The position numbers were made by a program, and so were the translations under genes. Source: an uncultured Desulfobacteraceae bacterium (GTDB lineage: Bacteria; Desulfobacterota; Desulfobacteria; Desulfobacterales; Desulfatirhabdiaceae). From it: 47,831 nt of DNA. The notes below the pieces were generated by a model. The model made no database searches. It was given only the letters and a program-made list of their open reading frames with translations, and had not been told where the DNA came from. Location: the NCBI GenBank assembly GCA_903953895.1, contig CAJBLH010000061.1, positions 1 through 47,831 on the forward strand. Direction: 5' to 3'. Positions 25,606 to 34,961 of this stretch are shown one piece after another (within the stretch, counting starts at the first letter, position 1; every line of letters begins with the position of its first letter).

Positions 25606-26841
25606 TTATTCAAACAGCGGATACTGCATCGAAAACCGAACCATCACCAGATTTCGGTCTGCATCACTGTCCGAACCCTCCTGATATGCCGTCCGGGTAT
25701 AGGTATAGGAGACATCCATCGACATATCTGTTGTAAAATTATATCGAATACCCGGCGTGATGTATAAGGTCTGCTCATCGATGGCTTGAGCGGAATACTG
25801 ACCCGTGTCTGACTTGTTCATAAAATAGCCGCTGGAAAACAGACCCGTAAACTCGTAGGCGAAACGCCTGCTCATGCGAATACCCACGGAAGTTCGCTCC
25901 GAGGCTCCGGTTCTGCCACTGGCCGCCATGATATCGTGGTTCAGGGAAAAATCGATGCTGGAGATATCATCTTTATAGGAAACCACGGCATTACCGACCC
26001 CGCCCCAACCCTGAGTTTGCACCGTATTCGTCACCAGAACGAAAGAAAACGGCGGTACGAACTGATACTGCGATGTTTCATACTGTGACGGCGTGTAGCG
26101 GACACCGGCATCCACAATCACATTCCAGAGTTCATGGAAAGCCCTGCCAAAGCCCACCATCGCCGTGTAATTGTCGATAGTGGAATCAACGTAACGGTAA
26201 TTGGCATAGCCCAAAGAAGCCCGGCCTTTGGTAGCGGGTAAAACCGCACTTAAATCATGGATAAACAGCAGATTGGCATTCTTTGCCTCCATATCACGAA
26301 AATACGGGTTGGACTGGCTCGGGCTGTTGTTCTCGTAGTGGTCCTTGGTATAGTCAGCAGAAAAAGATGTCAGGGTAGTCTCTGAAATCGCGTATCTTCC
26401 GCTGCCTCCAAATTTCTGGCGATCGCGTTTGAGAGCATTCATAACCAGACCCGTGGTTTCGATTTCCCGGTCTGGAGAAGAATCCCGGGTAAAGCCTGCC
26501 GTAGCGCCAAGACTGAACCTCGGGCTCAGCGCGTAACCGATGTTGCCTTGATAGTCCTGGTCTGTTGCATTCAGATCCGTATTGTCCACATAAATCCGCT
26601 CATCGAGTCTGGCTGTCATACCGGCTTTCAGCCGCTCTGTGTTGCGCTCAAGCTTCAGGCCCGGAGATGCCGTGGTGATGAAATCAGAAAGCCCGGAGGA
26701 TTTTTCGAAATAAAGATTGTCGTTATACTCCTCCTTGATCGATATCATGGGAATTATCCGGATTTCATCCCCTGCCGCCGGCAGCGACAGCAGCATCCCC
26801 AGCAGCAGTCCCAGCAGCCCGATCTGTCTTCGATATCCCAT
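25606..26841 (-). CDS. outer-membrane beta-barrel protein of the EPS/exosortase locus
   Basis: A secreted protein of 411 residues with an N-terminal signal sequence (IGLLGLLLGMLLSLPAAG). It has many alternating aromatic/polar strands typical of a transmembrane beta-barrel (for example TPGIRYNFTTDMSMDVSYTY) and an aromatic C-terminal strand (RFSMQYPLFE). Barrels of this kind accompany exosortase loci and may serve polysaccharide secretion or modification. The frame starts at 26856, but AAAGGGAG lies just before the second Met at 26841, which I chose. The gene sits between the Wza-like and Wzz genes. Confidence 0.8.
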   Translation of the reverse strand: MGYRRQIGLLGLLLGMLLSLPAAGDEIRIIPMISIKEEYNDNLYFEKSSGLSDFITTASPGLKLERNTERLKAGMTARLDERIYVDNTDLNATDQDYQGNIGYALSPRFSLGATAGFTRDSSPDREIETTGLVMNALKRDRQKFGGSGRYAISETTLTSFSADYTKDHYENNSPSQSNPYFRDMEAKNANLLFIHDLSAVLPATKGRASLGYANYRYVDSTIDNYTAMVGFGRAFHELWNVIVDAGVRYTPSQYETSQYQFVPPFSFVLVTNTVQTQGWGGVGNAVVSYKDDISSIDFSLNHDIMAASGRTGASERTSVGIRMSRRFAYEFTGLFSSGYFMNKSDTGQYSAQAIDEQTLYITPGIRYNFTTDMSMDVSYTYTRTAYQEGSDSDADRNLVMVRFSMQYPLFE

Positions 26842-26877
26842 CTGTCTCCCTTTCATGGCTGGGTGAAGGCTTTCACA

Positions 26878-27438
26878 CTACGGCACGACAATCACATCCC
26901 CTCGCTGGAGCCGGACATTTTGAGCCAGATCGGCATTTTCCACGACATCATCATACCGGAAGGGAATAACCACGGACTGATTCGCGTTCTGGCGGATGAT
27001 GCGAATTTTATCTTTTTTGGCGAACGGATTCAGCCCTCCAGCCATGGCCAGCGCTTGAAGAGCCGTGACATTGGCGTTCAGCACGAATTTTCCAGGGCTG
27101 TTGACGCGGCCGATGACGTAGATCAGCATGCTGTTCACCTGCCGGACTTCAACGGTCAGAACCGGGTCCGGAACATACTTGATAATCTCGGACTGGATTT
27201 CCGATTTCAGTTCTGATACGCTCTTGCCTGACGCCTGAAAAACACCGATCAAAGGAAAGGAGATTTTCCCGTCTGGCAGCACCACAACGGACTTGGTCAG
27301 CGACTCATCCTTCCAGTTGGAAATATCCAGAATGTCGCCTGGTCCGATGACATACGGCTCCTCCTCCGCACATGCCGAACCGCCCATACCCAACAGCATC
27401 ATCCCGATGCAGAAGCATACGAATCCTGTCTTTTTCAC
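26878..27438 (-). CDS. Wza-like polysaccharide export protein
   Basis: A periplasmic or outer-membrane polysaccharide export protein of 186 residues. It has a signal peptide (residues 1-24, ending GGSACA), then the Poly_export domain (YVIGPGDILDISNWKDESL and VVLPDGKISFPLIG) and one SLBB-type domain (YVIGRVNSPGKFVLNANVTALQALAMAGGL). It is shorter than E. coli Wza, as is usual in exosortase loci. A Cys precedes the mature N-terminus, but the lipobox is not canonical. It lies 36 bp upstream of the barrel gene. Confidence 0.92.
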   Translation of the reverse strand: MKKTGFVCFCIGMMLLGMGGSACAEEEPYVIGPGDILDISNWKDESLTKSVVVLPDGKISFPLIGVFQASGKSVSELKSEIQSEIIKYVPDPVLTVEVRQVNSMLIYVIGRVNSPGKFVLNANVTALQALAMAGGLNPFAKKDKIRIIRQNANQSVVIPFRYDDVVENADLAQNVRLQRGDVIVVP

Positions 27439-27474
27439 AGTTCCTCCTTTATTTTAACAAGAAAAACTCATTCA

Positions 27475-27519
27475 AACCACGGAATACACGAAACACAGGG
27501 GAAAAAATATTTCGTGGTT
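27475..27519. repeat. inverted repeat in the gap between TPR lipoprotein and export genes
   Basis: AACCACG (27475-27481) and CGTGGTT (27513-27519) are complementary. The interior resembles the dispersed 'cacgaaatacacggaa' intergenic sequence seen in many proteobacterial genomes. It lacks a clear T-run, so it is probably a repeat remnant rather than a terminator. Confidence 0.4.
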
Positions 27520-27540
27520 AAGATCAAATTTCGGCAGAGA

Positions 27541-29922
27541 TTACTGCATTAAGACTTCTGCCGCATCTCTGCCGAAAAAATCATCTTTTGATGCCAGGGC
27601 TTTTGCCAGATGCTCCCGGGCTTCTTCGGTTCTGCCTAGCTTATGAAGGGCCATGCCCAAGTGATAATTGATGCCGGTGGATTCCGGATCCAGCATATAG
27701 GCTCTTTCCAGAAATTCCAGGCCCTGTTTCATATCCTCTGTGCGATAGTAAATCCAACCGAGCGTATCCAGGATATACGCATTCTGAGGATTTGCGGTGT
27801 AGGCTTTTTTGGCCAGTTCCAGAGCCCGCTCCAGATCTTTTGGTGACCTGCCGTGATCGGTCAGCAAAAAAGCCAGATTGTTGACTGCAGACCAGAGTTC
27901 CGGTTTTTTTTGAACCAGTTTTTCGTACGTTTCAATAGCCTTCTGGTAGTTTTTTGTCAACTCATAGAGCTGGCACAGGGAAAAATAGGCAGCCTGGTTA
28001 TCGGGATTGGCCGCCAGGGTATCCTCGAATTTTTTGATGGCGCTGTCACTTTCTCCGCGGGACACATACAGCCGGGACAGATTGTTCAAAGGGGCCGGCC
28101 ACAGGGGCTGGATTGCGATGGCTTTTTCATAGGCCGCCTCTGCAGCCGGATAGTCTTTTTTCAGGCCGTATACCTGCCCCATGAAATTATAGGCGACGGC
28201 ATCCTGGGGATTTTCCCGTATCCGTTTTTCACAGAAAGCGATCGCTTCCGCAAATTTTTTCTGCTCGACATAGGCCCTGATGAGCGAAGCATAAATAGCG
28301 GCGGACTTGGGATTGAGAATTACAGCCTGCTCCAGTTCCACGGCTGCCTTGTCCCATTTACCCTGAAGGCTGTAAAATTCACCCAGCTTGGCATATCCCA
28401 GGTGACTTTTGGGGGCTTTGCGCTTGATGTCGGAAAATTCCGCCTCGGCGCGGCGGATGTCTTTCATTTTGACGAAAACATCCCCGAGATCAGCCATGAC
28501 CTCGATATCGTCCGGATGGGCATCCAATATCTTTTTCAGTAGAGACTCGGCTTTTGCATACTCGTTTTGCAGCACCAGCAGGCGGCTGAGGGATCTGATG
28601 ATCTCCCGGGAGTCCGGATTCATTTTCAGGGCATTCTGCAGGGTATCGACGGCCAGACCGGGCTCCTTGTTCAGGACATGGGCTTCAGCCAGGCGGACAT
28701 ATGCCGTCATGAACTGCGGCCGCTCGGTGACAACGATTCGAAATTCGGGAACCGCGGCGGCACCGTCCTTCGCAGCCAGATAAATATTGCCTCGAGTATA
28801 ATGGGCGTCCACATCTTTGGGGTTGTCTTTGAGAATTTCATCCACATACTTTTTTGACACATCCGGTTCCTGGCGCTGCAGATAGACCTTGGCCAGGACG
28901 TTCTTGGCCCGGATGATCTCAGGATTGGCAGAGTCTTTGTCCAGAAGCAGGCACTCCTTCAACACCGCAACCGCCTCGTCCGTTCGGTTCTGGTTAGCAT
29001 AGATATCACCCAACATCAGGCGGATAGTAAAGCTTTTGCCATTCTGCTGAAGGCCGTCTTTCAGCACTTTTTCAGCATCTTCTTTCAGGTTCCGGGAAAG
29101 GTACAAAGAGGCCACCTGGGTAATATTCTCCTCTTTTGCCGGATCGGAAGCCAGAACGTTCTTTAAAATATCGGTTGCTGCCGACTCGTTTCCGGACGTC
29201 CAGTATAAAGCGGCAAGATTGAGTTTATGTCTGACAACATCCGGTTCCATCTCCACCAATTTCTGCACCAGCGCCACGGCCTCATCGATTCGACCGGTAC
29301 TTCGGTAAAGATCGGCCAGAGCGGTCAGCAGGGGAATGTTCTGCGGGTTGGCGGCAATACCGCTTTTCAGGGCCGCCTCAGCCCCATTTTTGTCATTCAG
29401 ATTCTTGCAGGCAACGGACAGGAGCAGGTAGACATCGGATCTTGTCAGCCCCTTCTGGATCAGATCGTCCAGATAGGTTCTGGCTGCTTCATTGTTCTTG
29501 AGATTTACCCATGCAGCACCTTTCAGAAGCTGAGCATCCGCGTTCTGAGACTCGCTTTTTAAAACCAGATCGGCTTTTGCAAGGGCGTCTTCGGGCTTCT
29601 GCGCCATTAAAAACAGTTTTCCCGTCTCGACATGAGCCGAAAAAAGATTTGCGTTCAGCTCCACCGCCTTTGAAAAATTTGCGAAAGCCTTCTGCGGATC
29701 TTTTTTTTGCAGCTCGACCTTGCCGAGCATGTAAAAAGCATCGGCAAATTTCGGATCGATCTGAATCGCATTTTTAAACTCCAGCCCAGCTTTGACATAA
29801 TCGCCTTTTTCGAAAAAAGCCTTTCCTTTTTCGAAAAATTTCATCTTCTTGGCCTCGGGACCACCGCAGCCGGCAAGAAAAAAGACAATCAGCAGCGTAA
29901 CAACATGAATGCGTGAATGCAT
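27541..29922 (-). CDS. TPR-repeat lipoprotein, PrsT-like, of the exosortase system
   Basis: A lipoprotein of 793 residues with a signal peptide and lipobox at the start (LLIVFFLAGC, Cys near residue 19). It is then almost wholly tetratricopeptide repeats, about twenty copies of the 34-residue pattern (for example KAFFEKGDYVKAGLEFKNAI and YNFMGQVYGLKKDYPAAEAA). This matches the long TPR lipoprotein found in PEP-CTERM/exosortase EPS loci. It probably scaffolds assembly or secretion in the periplasm. AAGGAT precedes the ATG. It lies between the sugar-phosphate transferase and the export gene. Confidence 0.92.
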   Translation of the reverse strand: MHSRIHVVTLLIVFFLAGCGGPEAKKMKFFEKGKAFFEKGDYVKAGLEFKNAIQIDPKFADAFYMLGKVELQKKDPQKAFANFSKAVELNANLFSAHVETGKLFLMAQKPEDALAKADLVLKSESQNADAQLLKGAAWVNLKNNEAARTYLDDLIQKGLTRSDVYLLLSVACKNLNDKNGAEAALKSGIAANPQNIPLLTALADLYRSTGRIDEAVALVQKLVEMEPDVVRHKLNLAALYWTSGNESAATDILKNVLASDPAKEENITQVASLYLSRNLKEDAEKVLKDGLQQNGKSFTIRLMLGDIYANQNRTDEAVAVLKECLLLDKDSANPEIIRAKNVLAKVYLQRQEPDVSKKYVDEILKDNPKDVDAHYTRGNIYLAAKDGAAAVPEFRIVVTERPQFMTAYVRLAEAHVLNKEPGLAVDTLQNALKMNPDSREIIRSLSRLLVLQNEYAKAESLLKKILDAHPDDIEVMADLGDVFVKMKDIRRAEAEFSDIKRKAPKSHLGYAKLGEFYSLQGKWDKAAVELEQAVILNPKSAAIYASLIRAYVEQKKFAEAIAFCEKRIRENPQDAVAYNFMGQVYGLKKDYPAAEAAYEKAIAIQPLWPAPLNNLSRLYVSRGESDSAIKKFEDTLAANPDNQAAYFSLCQLYELTKNYQKAIETYEKLVQKKPELWSAVNNLAFLLTDHGRSPKDLERALELAKKAYTANPQNAYILDTLGWIYYRTEDMKQGLEFLERAYMLDPESTGINYHLGMALHKLGRTEEAREHLAKALASKDDFFGRDAAEVLMQ

Positions 29923-29966
29923 GGGCTTATCCTTTTTTGTAGGTGATGATTTTTGTTGCAGGGCTT

Positions 29967-31601
29967 TCAGCCTCTCATGGCCATAAGAAACAGGGCGATG
30001 CCGGTCGCTGCCGTCAGCCGGCCGATTTTTCCCCGGAGTTCGCCGATCAGAACTTCATAGCTGAAAAAGAGCAGGAGGGTCTTTGCAACCACCTCCGCCA
30101 GAACCTTTTCCTTTATCCAGGCTCCGGCAATCAGCGGAGACAGTAGAACGATGAAGACAATGAGAAAATCCGACGGTGATATTTTGAAGCCGCTCCGGCG
30201 CTTTGTCAGCCTGAGGGTAGCGATGACGAAAACAGCGAGCCATAGGTAAGCCCCGTGGTAAATCATTTCCACCGACGTACCGTCGATCCGGAAGGCGGTT
30301 GAATCGGCTGCGGCGTACACGATAAAGGGAATAAAGAGATAAAGGGTCAGTATCAGGGCGTTCTGCATCCAGGATTTTCGGAAAAACCAGACGGCCGGCA
30401 AAACAGCCATCTGGATAGCCGCCACAATGCACAAGTAAAGGGAAAAGGATTCGGGCACAAAGCAGGTACCTATCAGCAGCAGGGGAAGGCCGAATTCCAG
30501 CCCCCTGAAGGCGGTTTTTATGAAGAAGCCCTGATCCTTCAGAGCTCGAAGCCGCCCCTTGATAGCCTTATCCATGAAACCGGTTCGCTGAAACCGCCAA
30601 TGAATGTGATCTGCAAGCACAAAAGCCGACACCACCAGGCTGAAAAAAACCAGATAGACGGTCAGCAGAAACCCGTCGCCATAATACCGGAAGAAAATGG
30701 CGGCAGAAATCATGATGCCCTGAAGGACATAAACAACCATCACCGATTCGGTATGAAACAGGCCCATGCGCAGGAGCTTGTGGTGAAAATGATTCTTGTC
30801 GGCCACAAAAGGAGACCTGCCGCCCGCAATTCGCTCACACATGACTGCAATCGTATCCATCACCGGCAGCCCCACGATGACAAGGGGGAGCCAGGGACTG
30901 AACGGCGTTGGACCCTGAGTGACGGCCAGTGATAAAGTCACCACGGAAAATCCCAGAAACATGCTTCCCGTATCTCCCATGAACAGCGATGCCGGAAAAG
31001 TGTTAAAACGCAAAAATCCGAAGATGGCCCCTGCCAGGGATACGGCAAGAAACACCACCATCAGATTCTCCGCCAGATAGGCCAGATAAGCGATGCTGCA
31101 GAGGCTGAGCAGACAGAGTCCCCCGGCAAGCCCGTCCAGACCGTCTGAAAGGTTGACGGCATTGGTCACGGCCACGATGGCGAAAATGGTCAGGGGAACA
31201 GACATCCATCCGGGCAGGACCATATCCTCCGGCAGCAGGACGCCCAGCGAGGTGATCCGTACCCCGCCATATATCGCCACTATAACTGCCGCCAGTATCT
31301 GACCTGCGAATTTCACCCGGTAATCCAGGCCCCGGTAATCATCCACCATTCCCATTGCCACCAGTACCCCGGAGCCTGCCAGATAAGCCCCGATAAACTC
31401 GCCGGAATACCTCCAGATGACAATCGGCAGACAGGCGCCCACAGCAATGGCAATTCCCCCACAGCGCGGAACCGGCGTGGTATGAACCTTTCTGGCATCC
31501 GGAATGTCCACCAGATGGAACCGCATCGCCACTCTGATAAATATCGGTATGAGCGCCACTGTCACAAACAGCGACATCAGCAGCGTCGATAAATAAATCA
31601 C
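29967..31601 (-). CDS. WecA/MraY-family polyprenyl-phosphate sugar-1-phosphate transferase with extended C-terminus
   Basis: Starts repeat-unit synthesis by transferring a sugar-1-phosphate onto undecaprenyl phosphate. At 544 residues it is much longer than WecA (about 360). The catalytic motifs are in the first 320 residues: MVDDYRGLDYRVKF, NAVNLSDGLDGLAGG, FMGDTGSMFLG and the His-rich DKNHFHHKLLR. From about residue 370 five or six extra hydrophobic helices form a second membrane domain of unknown role. The start is GTG at 31601, four bases after GGGAGAAAG. It lies directly downstream of the exosortase gene. Confidence 0.92.
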   Translation of the reverse strand: MIYLSTLLMSLFVTVALIPIFIRVAMRFHLVDIPDARKVHTTPVPRCGGIAIAVGACLPIVIWRYSGEFIGAYLAGSGVLVAMGMVDDYRGLDYRVKFAGQILAAVIVAIYGGVRITSLGVLLPEDMVLPGWMSVPLTIFAIVAVTNAVNLSDGLDGLAGGLCLLSLCSIAYLAYLAENLMVVFLAVSLAGAIFGFLRFNTFPASLFMGDTGSMFLGFSVVTLSLAVTQGPTPFSPWLPLVIVGLPVMDTIAVMCERIAGGRSPFVADKNHFHHKLLRMGLFHTESVMVVYVLQGIMISAAIFFRYYGDGFLLTVYLVFFSLVVSAFVLADHIHWRFQRTGFMDKAIKGRLRALKDQGFFIKTAFRGLEFGLPLLLIGTCFVPESFSLYLCIVAAIQMAVLPAVWFFRKSWMQNALILTLYLFIPFIVYAAADSTAFRIDGTSVEMIYHGAYLWLAVFVIATLRLTKRRSGFKISPSDFLIVFIVLLSPLIAGAWIKEKVLAEVVAKTLLLFFSYEVLIGELRGKIGRLTAATGIALFLMAMRG

Positions 31602-31687
31602 CTTTCTCCCATCAATGCCTTAAAGAACGCCGGTTTATGATAGATTCTCTTTGCAACCTTTACATCTTTGCGGTGAATATTTAACTT

Positions 31688-33262
31688 TCATTCCGGAATA
31701 AACGCCTTAAGTGCCCCTGCTGCCTCCCGAGTAAACCCCTGCAACCGCGTCTCCGCCGCTTCCATCGTCTCATCGGGATACACCGGCGTAATGATCCGCA
31801 CCAGCGCCGCTTCCGTCCGCTGTTGGGTCAGAGAGTCCCAAAAAGTATAGAGCTTGAGATGATAAAGCGTTGTCAGTATCCGGCCCATCTTGGCAAACCA
31901 GAAATATGTCAACTGCCTGGACCCATCTTTTTCCATAACGGCCCGGTTCACTGTCATGGATGCGTTTGCATCCAACGGAATACACGCATCTCCGGCCTGT
32001 TTAAAATCCCAGCCACCACCGGGCAGACAGGTTTCCGGCGAATGCACGGCCTCGCCCTTTCGCTGATCCTGGTAATACGCCACATAAAAATTGACCGCCC
32101 TGCCGGCAGCATTGACATAATCGGCCAGAAGATAATCACTGAAATACAGGGCATTCAAGTATTTCTGCTCCATGGTTTCACGCGTTCCGGACCACGCCCC
32201 TATCTGCATTGGAAACTCCGAAAACGCCTGCGAAGCCGGCACCTTGTTCCGAAACTCCACCCCGTGCGACAGCCCGAACGTCACCCCCAAAATCACCATC
32301 GCGGCCACAAACATCGGCTGCAACACCCCTTTTCCGCCGGTTTTCGCATTCGCGTTTTCTCCCTCCCGTTGGTCATCCCCTCCGAACAGCAGCGCCTGCT
32401 CGCCGACATTTTTCCGCGGCGGCAGCCATTTCAGCCCCCACATGATCAAAACCAACACCGGAATCGCCACCACGAACAGCAACCACCCTGAAAATCCATG
32501 GAAAAACCCTTCGGCAACCGTGGACCCGAACATGCTGTAGAGAATCCCGGTTGCAGCAATCCGGAAGCTGTTCATGAAAATGGCCAGCGGAACGCTGGAT
32601 AAAAACAGAACCGCTTTTTTCCAGAGTGCTGCTCTGAACCAGTAGGCCAGGATCAGACTTAATATCATCATGGGCATAACATACCGCAGGCCGCTGCAAG
32701 CTTCCACTACTTGAAGCTGGGTAAAGCCCAGATCGATGACATTGCCTTCCCGGTATGCCGACATGCCATACACATGAAGCATCCATACTCCGAGCTTGGA
32801 AGAAACGAGCTGCAGAAACAGGGATATCCTCACATTGATGAAATTGGGAAAGGGAAACATGGCCAGCATTACGACCAGTGCAAAACCGATCGACTTGATC
32901 TTCTCCCAGCCCAGATGGAGCCAGCACAGCCCGACAATGACGAGCCACAAAGAGAAGTACAGCGTAAAGTACTCTCCTCCCAGCTCACCGATCCAGAAGA
33001 ACCCGATTCCCAATAAAAACGGAGCCAATCCCGTCCAGGACGGCACTGAAGAAAGGTCATCCATCTGCGCCCGTTTCTCCCAGATCAGATACAAAACAAC
33101 AAACGGGATCAGGCTGCAATGGGAATAGTCCTCCCGCCCCCAGTCATGCAGCACGAGCTGCGTCAGTGCCGAATAATACACCAGGAGCAACGCCCCGGCA
33201 TACCCGACAGCCTTCAGCCATCCCGCCTGCCCAATCCGGATTTCTTCAAGCGCATTCTTCAT
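31688..33262 (-). CDS. exosortase (XrtD-like) fused to an EpsI domain
   Basis: An inner-membrane transpeptidase of 524 residues that would cleave and sort proteins with a C-terminal PEP/VPLPA-type signal to the outer surface. The N-terminal exosortase half has about eight helices and the catalytic triad: Cys in EACSGLRYVMP, Arg in FMNSFRIAATGI, and His in GFFHGFSGWLLF. The C-terminal half (about 320-524) is an EpsI/DUF3485 domain with the motif HSPETCLPGGGW. This fused layout is what I associate with exosortase D. ATG at 33262 follows AGGAGG. It is the first gene of the - strand EPS operon. Confidence 0.93.
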   Translation of the reverse strand: MKNALEEIRIGQAGWLKAVGYAGALLLVYYSALTQLVLHDWGREDYSHCSLIPFVVLYLIWEKRAQMDDLSSVPSWTGLAPFLLGIGFFWIGELGGEYFTLYFSLWLVIVGLCWLHLGWEKIKSIGFALVVMLAMFPFPNFINVRISLFLQLVSSKLGVWMLHVYGMSAYREGNVIDLGFTQLQVVEACSGLRYVMPMMILSLILAYWFRAALWKKAVLFLSSVPLAIFMNSFRIAATGILYSMFGSTVAEGFFHGFSGWLLFVVAIPVLVLIMWGLKWLPPRKNVGEQALLFGGDDQREGENANAKTGGKGVLQPMFVAAMVILGVTFGLSHGVEFRNKVPASQAFSEFPMQIGAWSGTRETMEQKYLNALYFSDYLLADYVNAAGRAVNFYVAYYQDQRKGEAVHSPETCLPGGGWDFKQAGDACIPLDANASMTVNRAVMEKDGSRQLTYFWFAKMGRILTTLYHLKLYTFWDSLTQQRTEAALVRIITPVYPDETMEAAETRLQGFTREAAGALKAFIPE

Positions 33263-33966
33263 CGTCCATTCCTCCTGTCGTTTTCCTATCAGCGGCTTAA
33301 TAGGCTGTCAGGCGCATTTATACTGTTAACGGCCATAATCAGCACTTTGAACCCCCGCCCCAACCCTCCCCCGCAAGGAGATGGAGTTTATGGAAAGCTC
33401 AGATTATGCCCGTTCGCAGTATATCCATTCGAGCATACCATGAAAACGCTTACGATTTGATCCGTCCTGGTTTCCATCTGTTCAACCTCAAGCCATGTAT
33501 GATCATGCGATATCATTCCGTCACCATCCGTGCGCCGAAGGCGCCTTCATAATCATCTGTACAAATAACATATACGTGATACTCTTGGAAGTCAAAAAAA
33601 CCTTTTTTAACCCGATTGGGCCGTTCAAACAAAAATAGATTCATCTATGACAAGAAACACTTGTTATAGGTTCTAAATACTGATATTTCTATTAAATAAT
33701 TCACATTTTTGCTTATTTTTTTCTGCAAAATGGATTTATTTGCTCCGCTGGTTCCCAATCTCCGGCTTGCGAACCAGCGGATGGATGTATTTTCATAGTA
33801 AAATAAATAATACTGGCGAAAAAAATGAGCGAAAATTAAGAAATAATATTAACCGGCAGTTGCGGTCATTCTGATTTATGTAATTTTCTATTTCATACTC
33901 ATTATTGGGTTTGTTCGGACAGTCCGCCGATCTTTCGTTATAGAGCAATGGTGAAAGGAGCAAACC
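33263..33966. other. 700-bp gene-free, AT-rich spacer between the EPS operon and the DruA-like gene
   Basis: No convincing ORF on either strand. The left part (33263-33480) is presumably the EPS operon promoter region. It includes a C-rich tract near 33350-33370 similar to REP-type elements. A small GCGCC/GGCGC hairpin lies near 33525-33545. From about 33580 to 33950 the base composition becomes strikingly AT-rich compared with its surroundings, with an 11-bp inverted repeat at 33744-33781. No strong promoter motif could be placed. Confidence 0.5.
33744..33781. repeat. perfect 11-bp inverted repeat
   Basis: TCCGCTGGTTC (33744-33754) and GAACCAGCGGA (33771-33781) pair perfectly over a 16-nt loop. 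It is a GC-rich island in AT-rich DNA 190 bp upstream of the DruA-like gene. It could be a terminator for transcripts entering the region, a regulator-binding site, or a relic of a mobile element. No second copy was found downstream of the gene. Confidence 0.6.
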
Positions 33967-34860
33967 GTGGACACGACAACACAACAGCAGAAATTTTGCG
34001 ATCGGCAGTTTACCGCTGAAGAGATATCGATAATCCGGGAAGTTGTTCAGACCTGCAAGGGGCTCAGTCGATTTGAGTTGGCTCACACGGTTTGCGAACT
34101 TCTGGACTGGAAACGCCCGACCGGTAAACTTAAGGCCCGGGAATGCCGGGATCTGCTCGAACGACTGGAAAACCAGGGGGAGATCAAGCTTCCGAAAAAA
34201 AAAGAGACCAAATCCAAAGGTAGTAAACAGCGCATCGTAATTTCGGAAACTGTACAACCTTTAAGCGTTCTGAGCGGCAGGGTCGATGCATTTTTGCCTT
34301 TGCGGGTGGAGCTTGTTGAAAACAAGGAGCAGCGCCGGTTGTTCAGTGAACTTATGGAGCGATATCATTACCTGGGATACAAGATGCCATATGGTGCGCG
34401 GCTTCAGTACCTGGTTTACGTGGATCAACCGCGGTGCGAAGTTGTAGGCTGTGTGCAGTTTTCCTCTCCGGCCTGGTGGATAAAAGTTCGGGATGATTGG
34501 ATTGGCTGGGATGATGAACGCCGCAAGCTCAGGCTTCAGCATGTGGTCAACAACAGCCGTTTTCTTGTTCTGGCGCGGATAGAGAACTTGGCCAGTAAGA
34601 TGCTTTCGGATGTGATGCGTCATCTGCCGGGAGACTGGCTGAAGCAATATGCGGTAGAGCCATGGCTGGTAGAAACGATGGTGGATCAACAGCGGTTTCA
34701 TGGGGGCTGCTACCGTGCGGCGAATTTTCTGGTGCTTGGGCAAACCACCGGTCGCGGACGCATGGATCGGAGCCATCAACGTCAAGGAGGCGAAATAAAG
34801 ACCGTTCTGGTCTATCCATTGGTCAAACATGCAAAGCGCAAACTTGTAGAAGGGCGGTAA
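33967..34860 (+). CDS. DUF4338 (DruA-like) protein, orphan
   Basis: A basic protein of 297 residues from a GTG preceded by AAAGGAG. The N-terminal 100 residues look like a winged-helix or DNA-binding region (IREVVQTCKGLSRFELAHTV). The rest fits DUF4338: RYHYLGYKMPYGARLQYLVY, VNNSRFLVLARIENLASKML and a C-terminal TTGRGRMDRSHQ near KTVLVYPL. This domain is DruA in Druantia anti-phage systems and also occurs as a free-standing gene often linked to transposases. No druB, C, D or E partner and no DDE transposase is present. The AT-rich upstream DNA suggests acquisition by transfer. Function unknown. Confidence 0.8.
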   Translation: MDTTTQQQKFCDRQFTAEEISIIREVVQTCKGLSRFELAHTVCELLDWKRPTGKLKARECRDLLERLENQGEIKLPKKKETKSKGSKQRIVISETVQPLSVLSGRVDAFLPLRVELVENKEQRRLFSELMERYHYLGYKMPYGARLQYLVYVDQPRCEVVGCVQFSSPAWWIKVRDDWIGWDDERRKLRLQHVVNNSRFLVLARIENLASKMLSDVMRHLPGDWLKQYAVEPWLVETMVDQQRFHGGCYRAANFLVLGQTTGRGRMDRSHQRQGGEIKTVLVYPLVKHAKRKLVEGR

Positions 34861-34961
34861 GAGAAGGCTGCATTGAAGAGAATCGGTGTGTTTGGAATTG
34901 GCTGACCATCTGGCGCAGGATACCTGATCCATTCCTCAATAGTCCATATATGATCAGCAAT

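Noticed and set aside
33967-34860. A complete Druantia anti-phage system
   Set aside because: Only the DruA-like gene is present; no druB-E genes on either side.
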